From Climacium dendroides (taxonomy: Eukaryota; Streptophyta; Bryopsida; Hypnales; Climaciaceae): a DNA stretch of 64,000 nucleotides. The translations under genes and the position numbers were made by a program. This document shows, piece after piece, positions 36,701 to 48,144 of this stretch. Numbering within the stretch: position 1 is the first letter of the stretch; each line of letters starts with the position of its first letter. The stretch is taken from NCBI GenBank assembly GCA_950106755.1, contig OX467087.1:17798047-17862046 (forward strand), written 5' to 3'. Below the pieces are notes generated by a model. It searched no databases and was not told where the DNA came from. It worked only from the letters and a program-made list of their open reading frames with translations.

Positions 36701-38862
36701 TTGGAAGAGCCTTTAAGTAAAATTATGAGTTTTTTGAAGGATCGCATGCCAGATGTCAAGCTGAAAGTGTTTAAGGTAGTCTCCCTGCTCGTTGTTGGGA
36801 AAACATAAGTTGGGTGTGCTGCTTACATATATATAAATCTTCTCATGTTGAATCATGTCTGAGAATATAAAATTTCAGTTTGTTAGCGAGGGTACTGTTA
36901 AAAGCGTTGAACTACTGTATGGTTTTGATTACCTGATTTTAAAAGGGTGTTTCTACACACGCCACTTTCTGAGTTCCAAGTCTGTTTGTGTTCCAGGTTA
37001 TCGCGCCAGAAGGTGCGGAGGCCGAGGTTCCCAAGATAGTGGAGCAGTTGATGGAGCAGGAGGACTCCAGCAGCAGTAAGCATCAGGATCTGCCGGGGGC
37101 TAGCTCCAACAATACTAATAGCAATAGCGGGGCTGAGAAGAAGGGATTAGGTAGCAAGTTTCCACTTGACGGGAAGATGCCTGTAGGAGGCATCGGTGAA
37201 GTAGAGAAGGAGTCCCCCATTCGGTTAGTAGTAGGGGGAGTATTACAGAATAATGTAGATTCCGAGCCTCCCAAGCTTCCTGTGCGAGTTCCAGCTAGGA
37301 TTGAACATCAAGGGCGAAATGCTTTTACCTTCCACATTGAGGATCCAGGTAGTACGCCAGCCGGAGCTGTCGCATCTAAGGAATTAGCACCATCATGGAA
37401 AGTGGCGACCATTGCAACTCAAGCGTCAGCTGATTTAATGCCGGATGATGTTGCCAAGGTTCTTTGGAATGTCGAGAAGGTGCCTGTGAAGGTCAGTAAG
37501 GCAATGGTTTGTCACGGCACGAGTGTTTCAGGACACTGTAGTGCTTGCTTCATTGAATTTTAGCACAGCTAGAATTGTTTGTCTTGTTTAACATGTGATA
37601 TTTCTCCTATGAACACAACGAGGGCCGGGGTGGGCTATCTTTGCAGAACTGTGTGGTTCTAACTTTCTATTTCATGGTTCAGGTATCCAAGGAGATGGGG
37701 GAAATTATCAGGCTTGCTGTCAGCCAAGCACAAAGACGGCGCGGTTTGTTTACCAGCACTAATTTTCGCCGGATCAATGTGTCCGAGAGTAGCACAGATC
37801 CCCTTTGTGGTGCGCCTCTCCCTTTCCTCATGTCGTAGATTTGTTGGTCTGATATTGTTGAGGTTAGCTGTGGTTTCATGATCTCTTTTAGGTTTTAGTA
37901 ATTTGATCTAACTTGGGGATCCCAAATTGTACAGGACTATATATAGGTGCTTTTGGACCTTATACTTCTGAAGTCGTGCAACTGCAACGAAAGTATGGTC
38001 ATTGGGAAAGTGACGATGCTAGCTCGAGCGGACAAAAGCTCGAGTTTTTTGAATATGTAGAGGCAGTGAAGTTGACCGGCGATTTGAACGTTCCTGCTGG
38101 CCAGGTATGCTTTCTCTTCGAACCAGAGTTACTCCCTTTTTGTGCATTATCACCTGGCAACATTTTTCAAAATGTATCCGCAGCATGCATGTGGACATCG
38201 TCGTCTAGGCAGGGACTCTTTTCGCCTGCCAAAATGAGGCTTTAGTACCTTCATGACGATTCTTTATAATGGAGGATCAAGCAATTGACATTTCTTGGAA
38301 ACAGGTGACGTTTAGGGCTAGAACAGGGCGAGAAAGTCGGCTTTCTCATCGTGGAGCGTATCCTGAGGAACTTGGAGTGGTATAATTCTATCCCTACAAG
38401 GTCTTTTTTGATGATTGATGATATTAAGAGCTCCCCTCAATGGAAATTGCCCGCCAATCTAAGGCTAGATGAAGCATGGTTTTCTATAGTTCGCCATGCT
38501 GAGACCTCTTCATCCATCTCGCAGGTGACAAGGTACAAAGGGCAAGGAAGGTTGGCTGAACCTGGTTTTCGTAATCCCCAGTGGATTGATGGTGAACTTG
38601 TGCTCCTTGACGGAAAGGTTCGTCCGTCTGTCTGTTCGACCCTACTCTTCTCGGTTCACTCTTGACGAGTGTCCAAAGCTTGTTACATTTTCATGTCAGA
38701 ATATGAAAATATGAGAGTTTATGATTGGAGATTGACACTCAACCTGAATGAAATTTGCAGGGTGGAGGTCATACAAATGGAGCAGCACTCGGCTTTGTAT
38801 ACTCGGTCCCTGAACGTCATTTCCTCGTGCTTTTCAAGAGGTTGAATCTGAGCCTAGATTAG
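33727..38862 (+). CDS. EX1: EXECUTER protein, chloroplast singlet-oxygen signalling
   Basis: EXECUTER proteins sit at thylakoid grana margins and relay singlet-oxygen stress to the nucleus. Thirteen coding exons: 33727-34107, 34898-35119, 35233-35349, 35533-35598, 35849-35955, 36095-36176, 36515-36775, 36997-37491, 37683-37809, 37935-38104, 38305-38379, 38525-38617, 38761-38862 (stop TAG). All introns are GT-AG; product 765 aa (Arabidopsis EX1 is about 680). The N-terminal ~90 residues are Ser/Thr/Ala/Arg-rich with few acids: a chloroplast transit peptide. Two UVR-like helical motifs lie at about 202-262. The conserved block [16 protein letters not shown]...GVPLFEIF is at about 266-320. An acidic/Ser-rich linker (about 330-480) and the C-terminal domain follow, with [16 protein letters not shown] and PQWIDGEL. 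Trp721 is 44 residues from the end, about where Arabidopsis EX1 has its oxidation-sensing Trp643. EX1 versus EX2 is not decided. Confidence 0.92.
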
Positions 38863-40475
38863 GATTATCCCGTGCCTTTATTCACTACTTATTGCGACTG
38901 TCGGTAATATGTAAAGCTTAGTAAGAGAGATAAATGCAGCGTTGATCTACGACCTTAGCTTAGGTGGTATTGTAGTACCGGTATGCTTGAGGCCTCAAAA
39001 CAGAGGTCAATCCATGAAAGCTGTTGTGACCTCTTGAATCTGTATATTGCCATATCTAGTAGAATTGGTTTTCTTTTCCTTCTACATAATCTACCTTCGA
39101 ACTTTCGAGACTTGTCTTCCACCTCTTGTTCACTGAATGTGTTGTACTAAACAATATGAGCCAACGTAGCCTTGCACTCTTCAGTATCCATTTCTGAGCA
39201 CCGCCTGCTGCGTATGCGTTTTCTTTTTTCCTTCTTTACGTATTCCAAAACTAGAACGGCGTGTGAGGCTGTGAGGCTGTCTCAAAAGTTGTTCCAATAG
39301 TTTTAGTAACAAGCTTCAAAATTTGTGTAGTTTGTGAAAGTGAAATAAAAATAGCAATCAGACTTTATCCAAAAAAATGGACCCCCCATAATGAACCTTG
39401 AAGTGAATTTATTGGAATAATTTATGCAAATGAAGAAAAACTAATTCAATTGCCTCTTCATGTGTGATATTTTATCCTTGTGTTTTTTTATAATTGGATA
39501 ATTGATAAATTTAGGATATAAAATCTGAACATATATAGTAGGAAATTGGAAGGCCATTACTAGGTATAGTAGAATCTCTATTAAGCAAAGGGGACAAGAC
39601 TAGTTTGATACATTATATAAGAGGTTATTAGAATGTTCCCATGGAAGGCATGCCAAGTGGGGTTTGCTGTGTTGTTTAGAAGAGCCCCACCCCTAAGTTT
39701 TATCCTATACCCTACGCCTTACATAGGATTTGGATATGGCAACACTTTGTCAATGTCTTGATGCATGAGGCCCAAGACTTTGATGGGCCTTTGAATTATA
39801 CACTAGAAAACTTTGAATTCAAGCATGATATTAAATAGAGCCCCAAGATAGCACCCCATTAAGGATTGTGATTAGATTCTAAATAGGAAAAAAAATTTAG
39901 GTTGATCATGTGCATCTTGAGTGTAATTGTGTATACTGTGGGTCTTGATTCCTCAGCCACTATTATTACAATATTCACCTTTTTGCATTCACAAGCCATG
40001 TGCCCCAACTTGTCCTAGTGGTCAATTTGGGAAGATTCCAAATAATTCATGATGAATTGAATTGTTCAAAAGAAGTAGTAAAAAGAAAGTTGTAGATAGA
40101 AAATGGATTTTGTATTACACAAAGCAAATGGGAGGTTTCTATCCAAAAGACATAGCTAATAAATATACAATACACAACAAATACCAAGAATGTGGAATTT
40201 TGGTTGCATTATTGAAAACTTTATTGCTGATTGAGATGTTGATAAAGAAAAAAATAAAATGTGATATGTTGTGTACAATAGAGGCGTTCATCTAAGATGT
40301 TATTATCTAGAGATCTTTGAATGTTTTGTCCAAAATTCACTAGAAAGTCCAAAAGTAGTTAAATGTAGCATAGGCCAATAAAAAAATATAAATTACACAT
40401 TGTAACATTCAAGTAATTTTTTATATTGTAAAAAATGATTAAAATCATTTTTTGTCATGTACATGTAACATTGCA
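38863..40475. other. EXECUTER 3' flank and AT-rich spacer
   Basis: The first 350-400 bases are probably 3' UTR. After about 39,300 composition becomes AT-rich and no gene is visible. Confidence 0.5.
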
Positions 40476-40479
40476 TTAA

Positions 40480-41402
40480 CCCTTAAAGCCCTAAACTACA
40501 TTTTTTGGCAATATAGCATTTTTAGGCAACTTACCACAAATGGAGTTTTTATTTTTTTAATTTAAATTTTTCACGTAACATGTGATTAATGAGTAGTTTC
40601 AAGGCCCAACAACTTTTATAACTTTTGATTACATGGTTGAAAATTTATTGTATAATATGTAGTTTTCAATGCATTAGGTAATCTAGGCAACAAAAAAAAC
40701 TTCTTCAAAAATCACTTTTTTAAGAAATAAAAATTTGAAATTGGTTTTCTAGATTTATATATATGTCGAAAGCTTTTAATCATTCTATTTTAACTAATGT
40801 ATGAAAGTTATGAAGAGTTTTAGTTTGCGGGTAGTTATAGAATCTCTACTCTATAAAAAAATTTGAAATCTTCTATTTAACTGAATTTTTAATATTTTTG
40901 GAAAAAATAAAAATAGTAGTTGTAGATTTTTTATTACAACATTACAACCACTGAAATTAGAATTTTTCATTTTCATAAATTAATTGTTAAAAGTTTAGTA
41001 TTTTTAATTATTTTCTACTTCTTTCTATTTATTATTTTTTTCCTATATGTTACAATTCCAAATGATCTAAAACTTTTCAAGCATGTAGCCAACTTGCCTT
41101 GAAGAATGAATCCAAAGAGTAACCACCATTTTGGACAATTTTTTAATAACGATCTGACCTTGTGAAGTGTAGCTACTCAATTTTCATAGGACCAAAAAAA
41201 ATTTCTATCACTTCAAATGCTAATATCTTGCAATCTCAAGGTGGAAATTTCCAAAAACAATTCCACATTTTCTCGAACTAGCATAATACAAGATCCTATG
41301 ATTATGTGTCTAAAAATGTTATTCTTCTAAAATTTGGTATTTGTGCTAAAAATGGCAATTTTAAAGCGTTTTGGGTGAAATATAGTCAAAAACCTATAGG
41401 GA
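40480..41402 (-). mobile_element. Family B TTAA-flanked element (923 bp)
   Basis: Between TTAA at 40,476-40,479 and 41,403-41,406. Its left end CCCTTAAAGCCCTAAACTAC matches the inverted right end of the 28,000 copy; its right end, inverted, is TCCCTATAGGTTTTTGACTA. Full collinearity with 28,000-28,950 on the opposite strand. No coding capacity. Confidence 0.8.
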
Positions 41403-41499
41403 TTAATTTTATGCCATCTCAATCCCTATAGTTTACCAATTTTCTTTTAGAAACAAAAATTTTATGGCACATGTTTGGTACATATTTTAATTATTCTTC

Positions 41500-41715
41500 A
41501 TGGTGTTATGTGATAAATCACTAATAATGTATTTGAGAGATTTATATGAAACAAAATGTAACAACATTTTTATGGTGTTATGTGATAAATCACTAATAAT
41601 GTATTTGAGAGATTTATATGAAACAAAATGTAACAAAAATTTTATGGTGTTATGTGATAAATCACTAATAATGTATTTGAGAGACTTATATGAAACAAAA
41701 TGTAACAAAAATTTA
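41500..41715. repeat. Three 72-bp tandem repeats
   Basis: Units start at 41,500, 41,572 and 41,644 and are nearly identical. Because 72 is divisible by 3 and the unit has stop-free frames, ORFs run through on both strands (94 and 73 codons). Confidence 0.95.
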
Positions 41716-43850
41716 ATCTATAAAGGAAACAAAATTGAGGTGTCACATGTTAAAATTTTTAAATTAGATGTTTTTATATTGTAACTAAATTTTGGCATGT
41801 CACACCATTTTTTGCAATGTAGAAAGTGTGATCTTCACAAGAGTGCTTAAGCTATATTCATCCATAGACGTGGATGAACCATCCCAAATATGGACAAAAT
41901 TTTAGTATGTATTCCAAAGCACAAACATTCATCAATACAAAATCTCAAATGTTGGTGTGAAAATTCTCATAGTTAATGGCTTTCGACCCTAAAATAGGGC
42001 TCTAAAATCTTTTAATCAAGTGTCACTAATAGCATAGAGAGCAATAGAGTCCTAGTTTGTTTAAACAATATTAACCATACAAAACTAAAATGTCCAATGG
42101 ATGACTTTACTTTTAACTACAATATCTACATGATTGAATTAAATTCAAGACTGTTTAGTTGTTTTTTGATTAGTTTTATATGGGGTACTTTATCAAAAAA
42201 AATGGTACATTATCGAGTATATTTCGATACTTTGAGGGTTTTTTCCCTTAAAACTTGATTTTGATATTCAAAATGATTTCTTTTTATTTTGAGAATACGT
42301 GGAAAAATGAAGCTTCTAAATAGCAATTTTTGTGTTGCTTGAAAATTTTAAAAATTCCTTAAAATAAGCATTACAATGAAGTTTGAAGCTAAAGACCTAT
42401 AACTATGTCTCTAAATATGGAGTGATATGAAATTTTTCTTTGAACTACAATGTTCTACATTGTAATTTACTTCTCTTTCAAAAAAATTAGATTTTTTGAA
42501 GATGATTTGTATTTGATATGAATTTTCTTCAATTTTTCTTCAAAAACTCATGGTAATTTGAAATTTTCACAAAATACTTTGAAAATTTTATGGCAGATAT
42601 TAGACATGTGATTTCATCTCTAAAAAATAAATAGCCAAAAAATTCAATCATAAATAGAAAAGAAATGGAGGATATGAAATTAGGTACTTTCAAGTTTGAA
42701 TACATGGTCATAGGTTCCATCCTTCAAGAGTTAACCTTGTAAGGATACTGTAGACCAAAGTGGTCCAATGGATGATAAAGAATACTTTTATGTAAGATGA
42801 AAGTGCATATGTTTATCTTTGAAATTTTGTGCAAAAGGGAAGGTCTTGGACAATAGTTTGACCTCTAATGAGTGTTTTCTTATTTTAAGTAAATGATTTA
42901 CATTGTACCAAAAGGATGATTTCCATAGTGACTAGTCCACAAGGAGACAAAATTCTAATGATGAACATCTTCATTTCTATCCTACATAGAAGGATTCTTT
43001 GTCATCCATTGGAGAATTATCTAGTGCCTGGAGGTTCTTTGTAGGATTAAACCTTAAATGCCCAAAGCCTTTTTTGAGCTTTTAGGAATTCACTCTACAT
43101 TGAACAAAATAACAACATTTTGCTATGTTTTTTTAAAAATGATTGCTATCATTTAAAAAAAAACTAGAACCATACAAATTCAAACTAAACATGTTGAAGA
43201 GCACATTAGAAAAGAAAACACAACCATATCACTTATGGATTGAAAGATTATAATGTTTGATCATGAGGGTGTTAAAACTACAAAAGTGATTTGAAGTATT
43301 TCAATCCTTTTTTCACATGTCAAATCTAAAAATTTGGTCACCCAAAAGAATAAAAGGATAAAGGGACTCACATGCATATCCCCAATCAATTTATGGCCTC
43401 TCAAAAATCTACTCTACAATTTTTTTAAATGAATTTCTAATGTGATTCTTTCTCCAAGATTTAGTGTATTTGAGGCTCATTTCCAAGAACCTTCAACACT
43501 ATGGAAAGTCAGGATTGCAATGGACACCCTTACATGAAATCTTGAATAGAAAAATCATAATCAATCATTTTTAAAATCAAATTTCTGATGCTAAAAGTAG
43601 ACTTCAAGAAGAATTTGTCAAAAATATGAACTACGAAAAATAGAAACTTGGTTAGGCTTTATTTAACTTCAAAGTTGACACCAAATTTGCTCCCATAAAA
43701 ACCCCTGCCTGACCAGAGGTTGAGCCTTGGTGGTGACCAGAGGTCTTAACCACGGTCACCTCAAAACCAAACCACGGTTACGCTAACCCAAGTTTAATAA
43801 CCATCCACCACACCTCAGCCACGAGATTGCTCCTCGAATCTGTACACGAG
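41716..43850. other. AT-rich spacer with repeat fragments
   Basis: 42,420-42,730 shares a block with 55,150-55,440. A degenerate Family E-like core begins at TTAA 42,731 and runs to about 42,960. I see no exons. From about 43,690 the sequence turns into HINT3 upstream DNA with two 'tgaccagaggt' words. Confidence 0.55.
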
Positions 43851-44435
43851 GAAGGTGTCGGTCACGCCCAAATTTCCACCCAAATTTCCACGTTCCCGTC
43901 ACTGGTTACAGATTTGCGAGCCATTTCCAAGGTCAGATTCCTCACTCGCATCCCAGCAATCCCTCGATGTATTTGAAAATCCATCTCTGTCATCGTTTTC
44001 TAGCTGACGTCGAAAGTCGGTGCCGGAGCTTCGGCTTCGAACGAGCGAGAGTTTCCTTCTGTTGTGGATAATTCGTAAAGCATTCCTTTTTCAGATCCCT
44101 TCTTCTTAGCACACCCACCTTCCCGTTCAAATCCTTGAGCTCGGGCTGCGAGTTCGTGATTCTGAAATTTCCTTAGGTGGTCTATTCTGCTTTGGTTTGA
44201 ATTCTTGAGCTGAATTTCACGAAATGGGGTTTATGGTGAGGACGTCTTTGACTTCTTAATTACTCATTCTTGGTTCACTTTTGGCCACATTGTTCCGAAT
44301 TTGTGGAGTTTTCAGGGTTTGGGTGAGTGAATTGCCTCTCGTCAGTTTGAATTTGCACTGCACTTATGAGCATTTGTTTTGTGAATCTGGTTGTCTTGTG
44401 GTTTGCAGTCCCAATCGCTATGATTTGATAGGTAT

Positions 44436-46520
44436 ATGGCAGCCGTGAAGACCATGGCGGACAAGAGATTGCGCAGCATCTTATCGCACTTGTCTCCCCC
44501 GCTAGCCGCGACCGCCTCGGAATTTCCGCCAGCAACAGCAGCAGGTCTGTCGGAACTAGGTCACAGCGGGCATCTCTTTGAATGTGAGGGACCGAATTCG
44601 GATAGGGAAGGGAAGCTATTAGAAAATCTAATCCTGTCTCGGTTGCGTCGATTTGATAAATGTGAGGCTGCGTTACGATTAATGCCATGCCGAGGTGAAC
44701 TCAAATCGCAGGACATGGCTGAAGAACATGAAGTAAAGCTAGAAACTAGAGAATTAGAGGATAGGGATCCAGAAACTGATGGGGAGGAGCCATCAGTAAG
44801 TGAAGGAAACGGAAGTGGTGATAGGCAATCCGTTCTTTATGATGGTGAGAGAGGGGGACAGGTTCGTTCTGGGATCGCAAGTGCAAGTGCCGTCGGGAGC
44901 TCGGGAGCCATAGATGGGCAGTTGAAGGTTAAGGTGGAGAAGAAGAACAAGTCTGTGAATCCCCTAAGAGTGGCTGCCTGCAAGTTTTGTGACGTAATTC
45001 AAGGCATTGCCCCTTGTTTTAAGGTTTGGTTATGAGCACCCTGCTTCTGTTCTGTTGTTGTCAACCTGCTGGCCACTAATGTCTTTGTGCTATTGTGAGT
45101 TTGCTGAAAAATGGCTTGATATGTGCAGCTGTATGAGGACGAGCTGTGTCTTTGCATCCTTGATGTCAACCCGCTCTGTGTTGGGTTAGTTCTCTTGGAA
45201 CCATCTGAGAATACTGTTCTATTTGAGATGGTATTATGAGGTTTGCAACATGGTTCAGTCTTCATCATCCTGTTTCAGTCTATTTATGTACCAGTGAGGC
45301 TGGAGAAAAAGTATCAGACATGACCCTTTCCTCCAGACTAAATCAAGACTATCAGATCTTGGAGGTCTATGGGTCACTAACCGCTCTGGGAGGACAGGGT
45401 CCAATTGCAATGTGCCATGTAACAGGAGAGGGTTAGGGTTGTCTCCCCTAATTTTCCTTTTTTTATTGGTGCTTCTACAGGCACTCACTAATTCTACCTA
45501 AATCCCATTTCCCGTGTTTGGAAGCTACACCTCCGCAGGTAAGAGCTGCCATGGAACTTCTTTTTTATTGTTGATTCTGAAATGGATGTGTTATTAGGGA
45601 TGTCTTCAAACGGTCGATGTTTGTCGCAATTGGTTTCATTGTGATGCAACTTATCCTAAAATTTGGCACATTTCTTGTGCAGGTTGCGGCTGCCATGTGT
45701 GCTGCGGTTCCGCTGATCAGCCGGGCTCTTCTTGCTGCGACTCGATGTGGTGTGTGCTGCTCCAGCCTTCAATTGCATGTCCTTGTCTAACTTTTGGTGC
45801 ATTGTGGCTATAAATAGCAACTTGAATTTGCCGTTGTGCTTGTGTAGAACGACAGTACATGAAAGTCAGTGGACTAACTGGCATGACACTCTTTATTCAG
45901 GCCTTCTGTAGAGCTTTTCAGATGGGCTTGAATCACTAGCACTCTGTGCCTAGCAGTAAAGCGGCTTAATTATGCTTGTTGGCTAACTGGCTTGCAGATT
46001 CTTTCAACATGCTCGTCAATAACGGCGTTGAAGCTGGTCAAGTTATTATGCATGTACAGAATTTTATTTCCCGCCTGTTTTGAGTCTTCGTTTCATAGCT
46101 CTCACTCTACTTCTTACTATAGTTTAATGGTCATTCGTAAATTGTCTATACATATCCTTTACCATTGATGAATTTCTTGATTTTGCCGATTCTTTATTCC
46201 CTGGCATTAGTGTCACGTTATACTTATTCGATTTCCTGATTTGATCTCCTTGCAGACCCATTTCCATATCATTCCGAGGTGCAAAGGTGATGGACTGTGG
46301 AAATCTGAGGTAACTTGCACTCTCCTTTTCAGGTACACAGATGCATCATGAAATTCAATGTGTTCACCCTTCTAAGATACACGCTTCTGGCTCAAGTGTT
46401 TAGCTCTTGTCTTGGCAGGGTGCAAAGAGAAGACCGTTGCGGAAAGTGCAAGAGGCAAAGCTACTCGCTCACGCAATTCGCACAAACTTGTCGTCAACGG
46501 TTGGGTCAGTGACTCAATAA
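44436..46520 (+). CDS. HINT3: HIT-family nucleotide hydrolase, HINT3 type, with PTS2
   Basis: A histidine-triad nucleotide-binding protein; plant HINT proteins hydrolyse adenosine 5'-phosphosulfate and related AMP/phosphoramidate compounds. Seven exons: 44436-45023, 45129-45184, 45481-45538, 45683-45749, 45998-46053, 46256-46309, 46419-46520 (stop TAA); introns GT-AG; product 326 aa. The HIT domain spans about 180-295: CKFCDVIQG with Cys182/Cys185, LYEDELCLCILDVNPL, GHSLILPKSHFP, FNMLVNNG, and the triad HTHFHIIPR with His275, His277 and His279. The Q-V-I-x-H-T-H spacing and LYED...ILDVNP block match HINT3 better than HINT1/2/4. Residues 11-19, RLRSILSHL, fit the PTS2 consensus R-L-x5-H-L exactly, predicting peroxisomal import. 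Between PTS2 and HIT domain lie about 160 acidic, low-complexity residues not expected in the shorter Arabidopsis protein. A second ATG at 44,454 also precedes the PTS2. Confidence 0.9.
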
Positions 46521-47367
46521 CAAGCCAGGTTGTATCTATTGTCTGCCCAAGTAAACAGCGTTTACAATTACTATCAGGGGAGTATTTAAGTAGAAACTCA
46601 GGGATTTGAGATAGCAAGGTCGTGTGGTGCTTGCGTTGTTGGTATTTATCAGTAGTTTGGATTGTTGGTGTGATTTCAATCGGAGCAAATCAATGGCCTT
46701 CAACTGTGCACAACAATGTCCACGAACGGAAATGGCCATCTTTGTTTACATGTGTTTCAGATTGCCAAATTTGTGACGTTCATGTGTCCAGAGCTCTGAA
46801 AACTAGGACTGGTATCGATCTGAGGAAATCGTGCCAATTTCATTGAGACTTATACTAAGAAGTGACCAAATATGTGAGATCTAGAGTGCAGTCTGTTCCG
46901 CTTCCACTGTAGGTTTTGAAATGGTGAAAGGAATGTCGACATGTAGCTGACACACATTTTAAACCTTAAAGAGTCGAGTCGTGGCATCCACTAGGTGGAT
47001 TACAAATGATTTCATGATGTTGAGAAAGAAAATTTTGCCTATTCTTCGTTGATGTGATTGACATGATCTTTTGATGTTTCATGATTTTTCATGTCACAAT
47101 TTATTTTGCCCCAAAATCCACATTCTCTTCTCAACTTGGGACTCCTACGGGTTAAATCCATTGACTGACTTTTTTTACAAGAATCAATGAATAATTATTA
47201 CATTGCTCAATTTCTTGTGAACCTCTCAAAAAATGTTGAATTCAGCAATATTTGGATGAAAAGTATTTATATTAGATGAAGTTAAAGTTATGGATGAACA
47301 AACACTAAAAGATGATTCAATTCATTTTGCTATATATTTTACTAGGAATTTTTAGGTATTTTAACTC
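46521..47367. other. HINT3 3' flank
   Basis: 46,521-46,930 is probably 3' UTR; the same stretch recurs in decayed form at 54,390-55,525. The rest is spacer. Confidence 0.6.
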
Positions 47368-47371
47368 TTAA

Positions 47372-47940
47372 CCCCTAAAGTCCCATTGGTCCTATGGGGA
47401 CAAAATGGATTTCAAGTAGGCTCCTATGATCTCAATTTTTATTGAAACTTTCCCATAAGATAGAAAAACTTATAAGATTTCTGGAAATATAATTTTTATT
47501 TCAATCGGTGCCTGAAAGCAAAAGTTATGCGACAATAACCTCAAAATGGGGGGAGACCGGGCAACAAAAAAAATTCACAAAAAATTGAAATAAAAATTTT
47601 AATATTTTTTTTCTTGTAGATTATATTTTTTTGAAAATGAGAAGCTTTGATTAATTCCATTTAGATTAGAGATGTGAAAGTTATAGAGCTTCTTGTTTTG
47701 CGGGCAATCATAGCAACTTCTTGAAAGAAATGAATTGCTTTCACTTTGAATGCTAATATCTTTCAATCTGTACAGTCAAAAATTACAAAAAAATTTATCA
47801 CATGGTCTAAGACAAGTGTAGAACAAGATCCTACGGTCAGATTTTTAAAAAAGAATTAAAATTTTATTTTGTAGGTGAACATAGTAGAAGTGGTAGTTTA
47901 GAGTGGTTTTGACACAAAAATGGCCTTGGGACTTTAGGGG
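47372..47940 (+). mobile_element. Family D TTAA-flanked element (569 bp)
   Basis: Between TTAA at 47,368-47,371 and 47,941-47,944. The 14-base terminal inverted repeat CCCCTAAAGTCCCA is exact at both ends. It is the inverted relative of the 568-bp element at 17,178-17,745. No coding capacity. Confidence 0.88.
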
Positions 47941-47944
47941 TTAA

Positions 47945-48143
47945 AGGTTGAGGTGGATGTTTGGCATATGATGGATGATAGAGACAGAAGTGAAACTATT
48001 CATCTTCAAATTTTTGTGTGAAAAGGGGAGATCTTCTAAAATACTTTAACTTCCAATGAGTGCTTTTGGATTTTCCTAGACCAATGATTCCCATGGTATC
48101 AAAATGGATGATTTCTATAGTCCCCAAATATGTTGTTTAAGGG
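47945..48143 (+). mobile_element. Family E TTAA-flanked element, abutting Family D
   Basis: Shares the TTAA at 47,941-47,944 with the Family D element and ends at TTAA 48,144-48,147. Its right end, inverted, reads CCCTTAAACAACATATT, like the right end of the 6,751 copy. One element therefore seems to have inserted at the other's terminal TTAA. Confidence 0.55.
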
Positions 48144-48144
48144 T

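Noticed and set aside
41500..41784. 94-codon ORF over the 72-bp repeats (and 73 codons on the other strand)
   Set aside because: The ORFs follow from a stop-free unit whose length is divisible by three; there is no motif and both strands are equally open.
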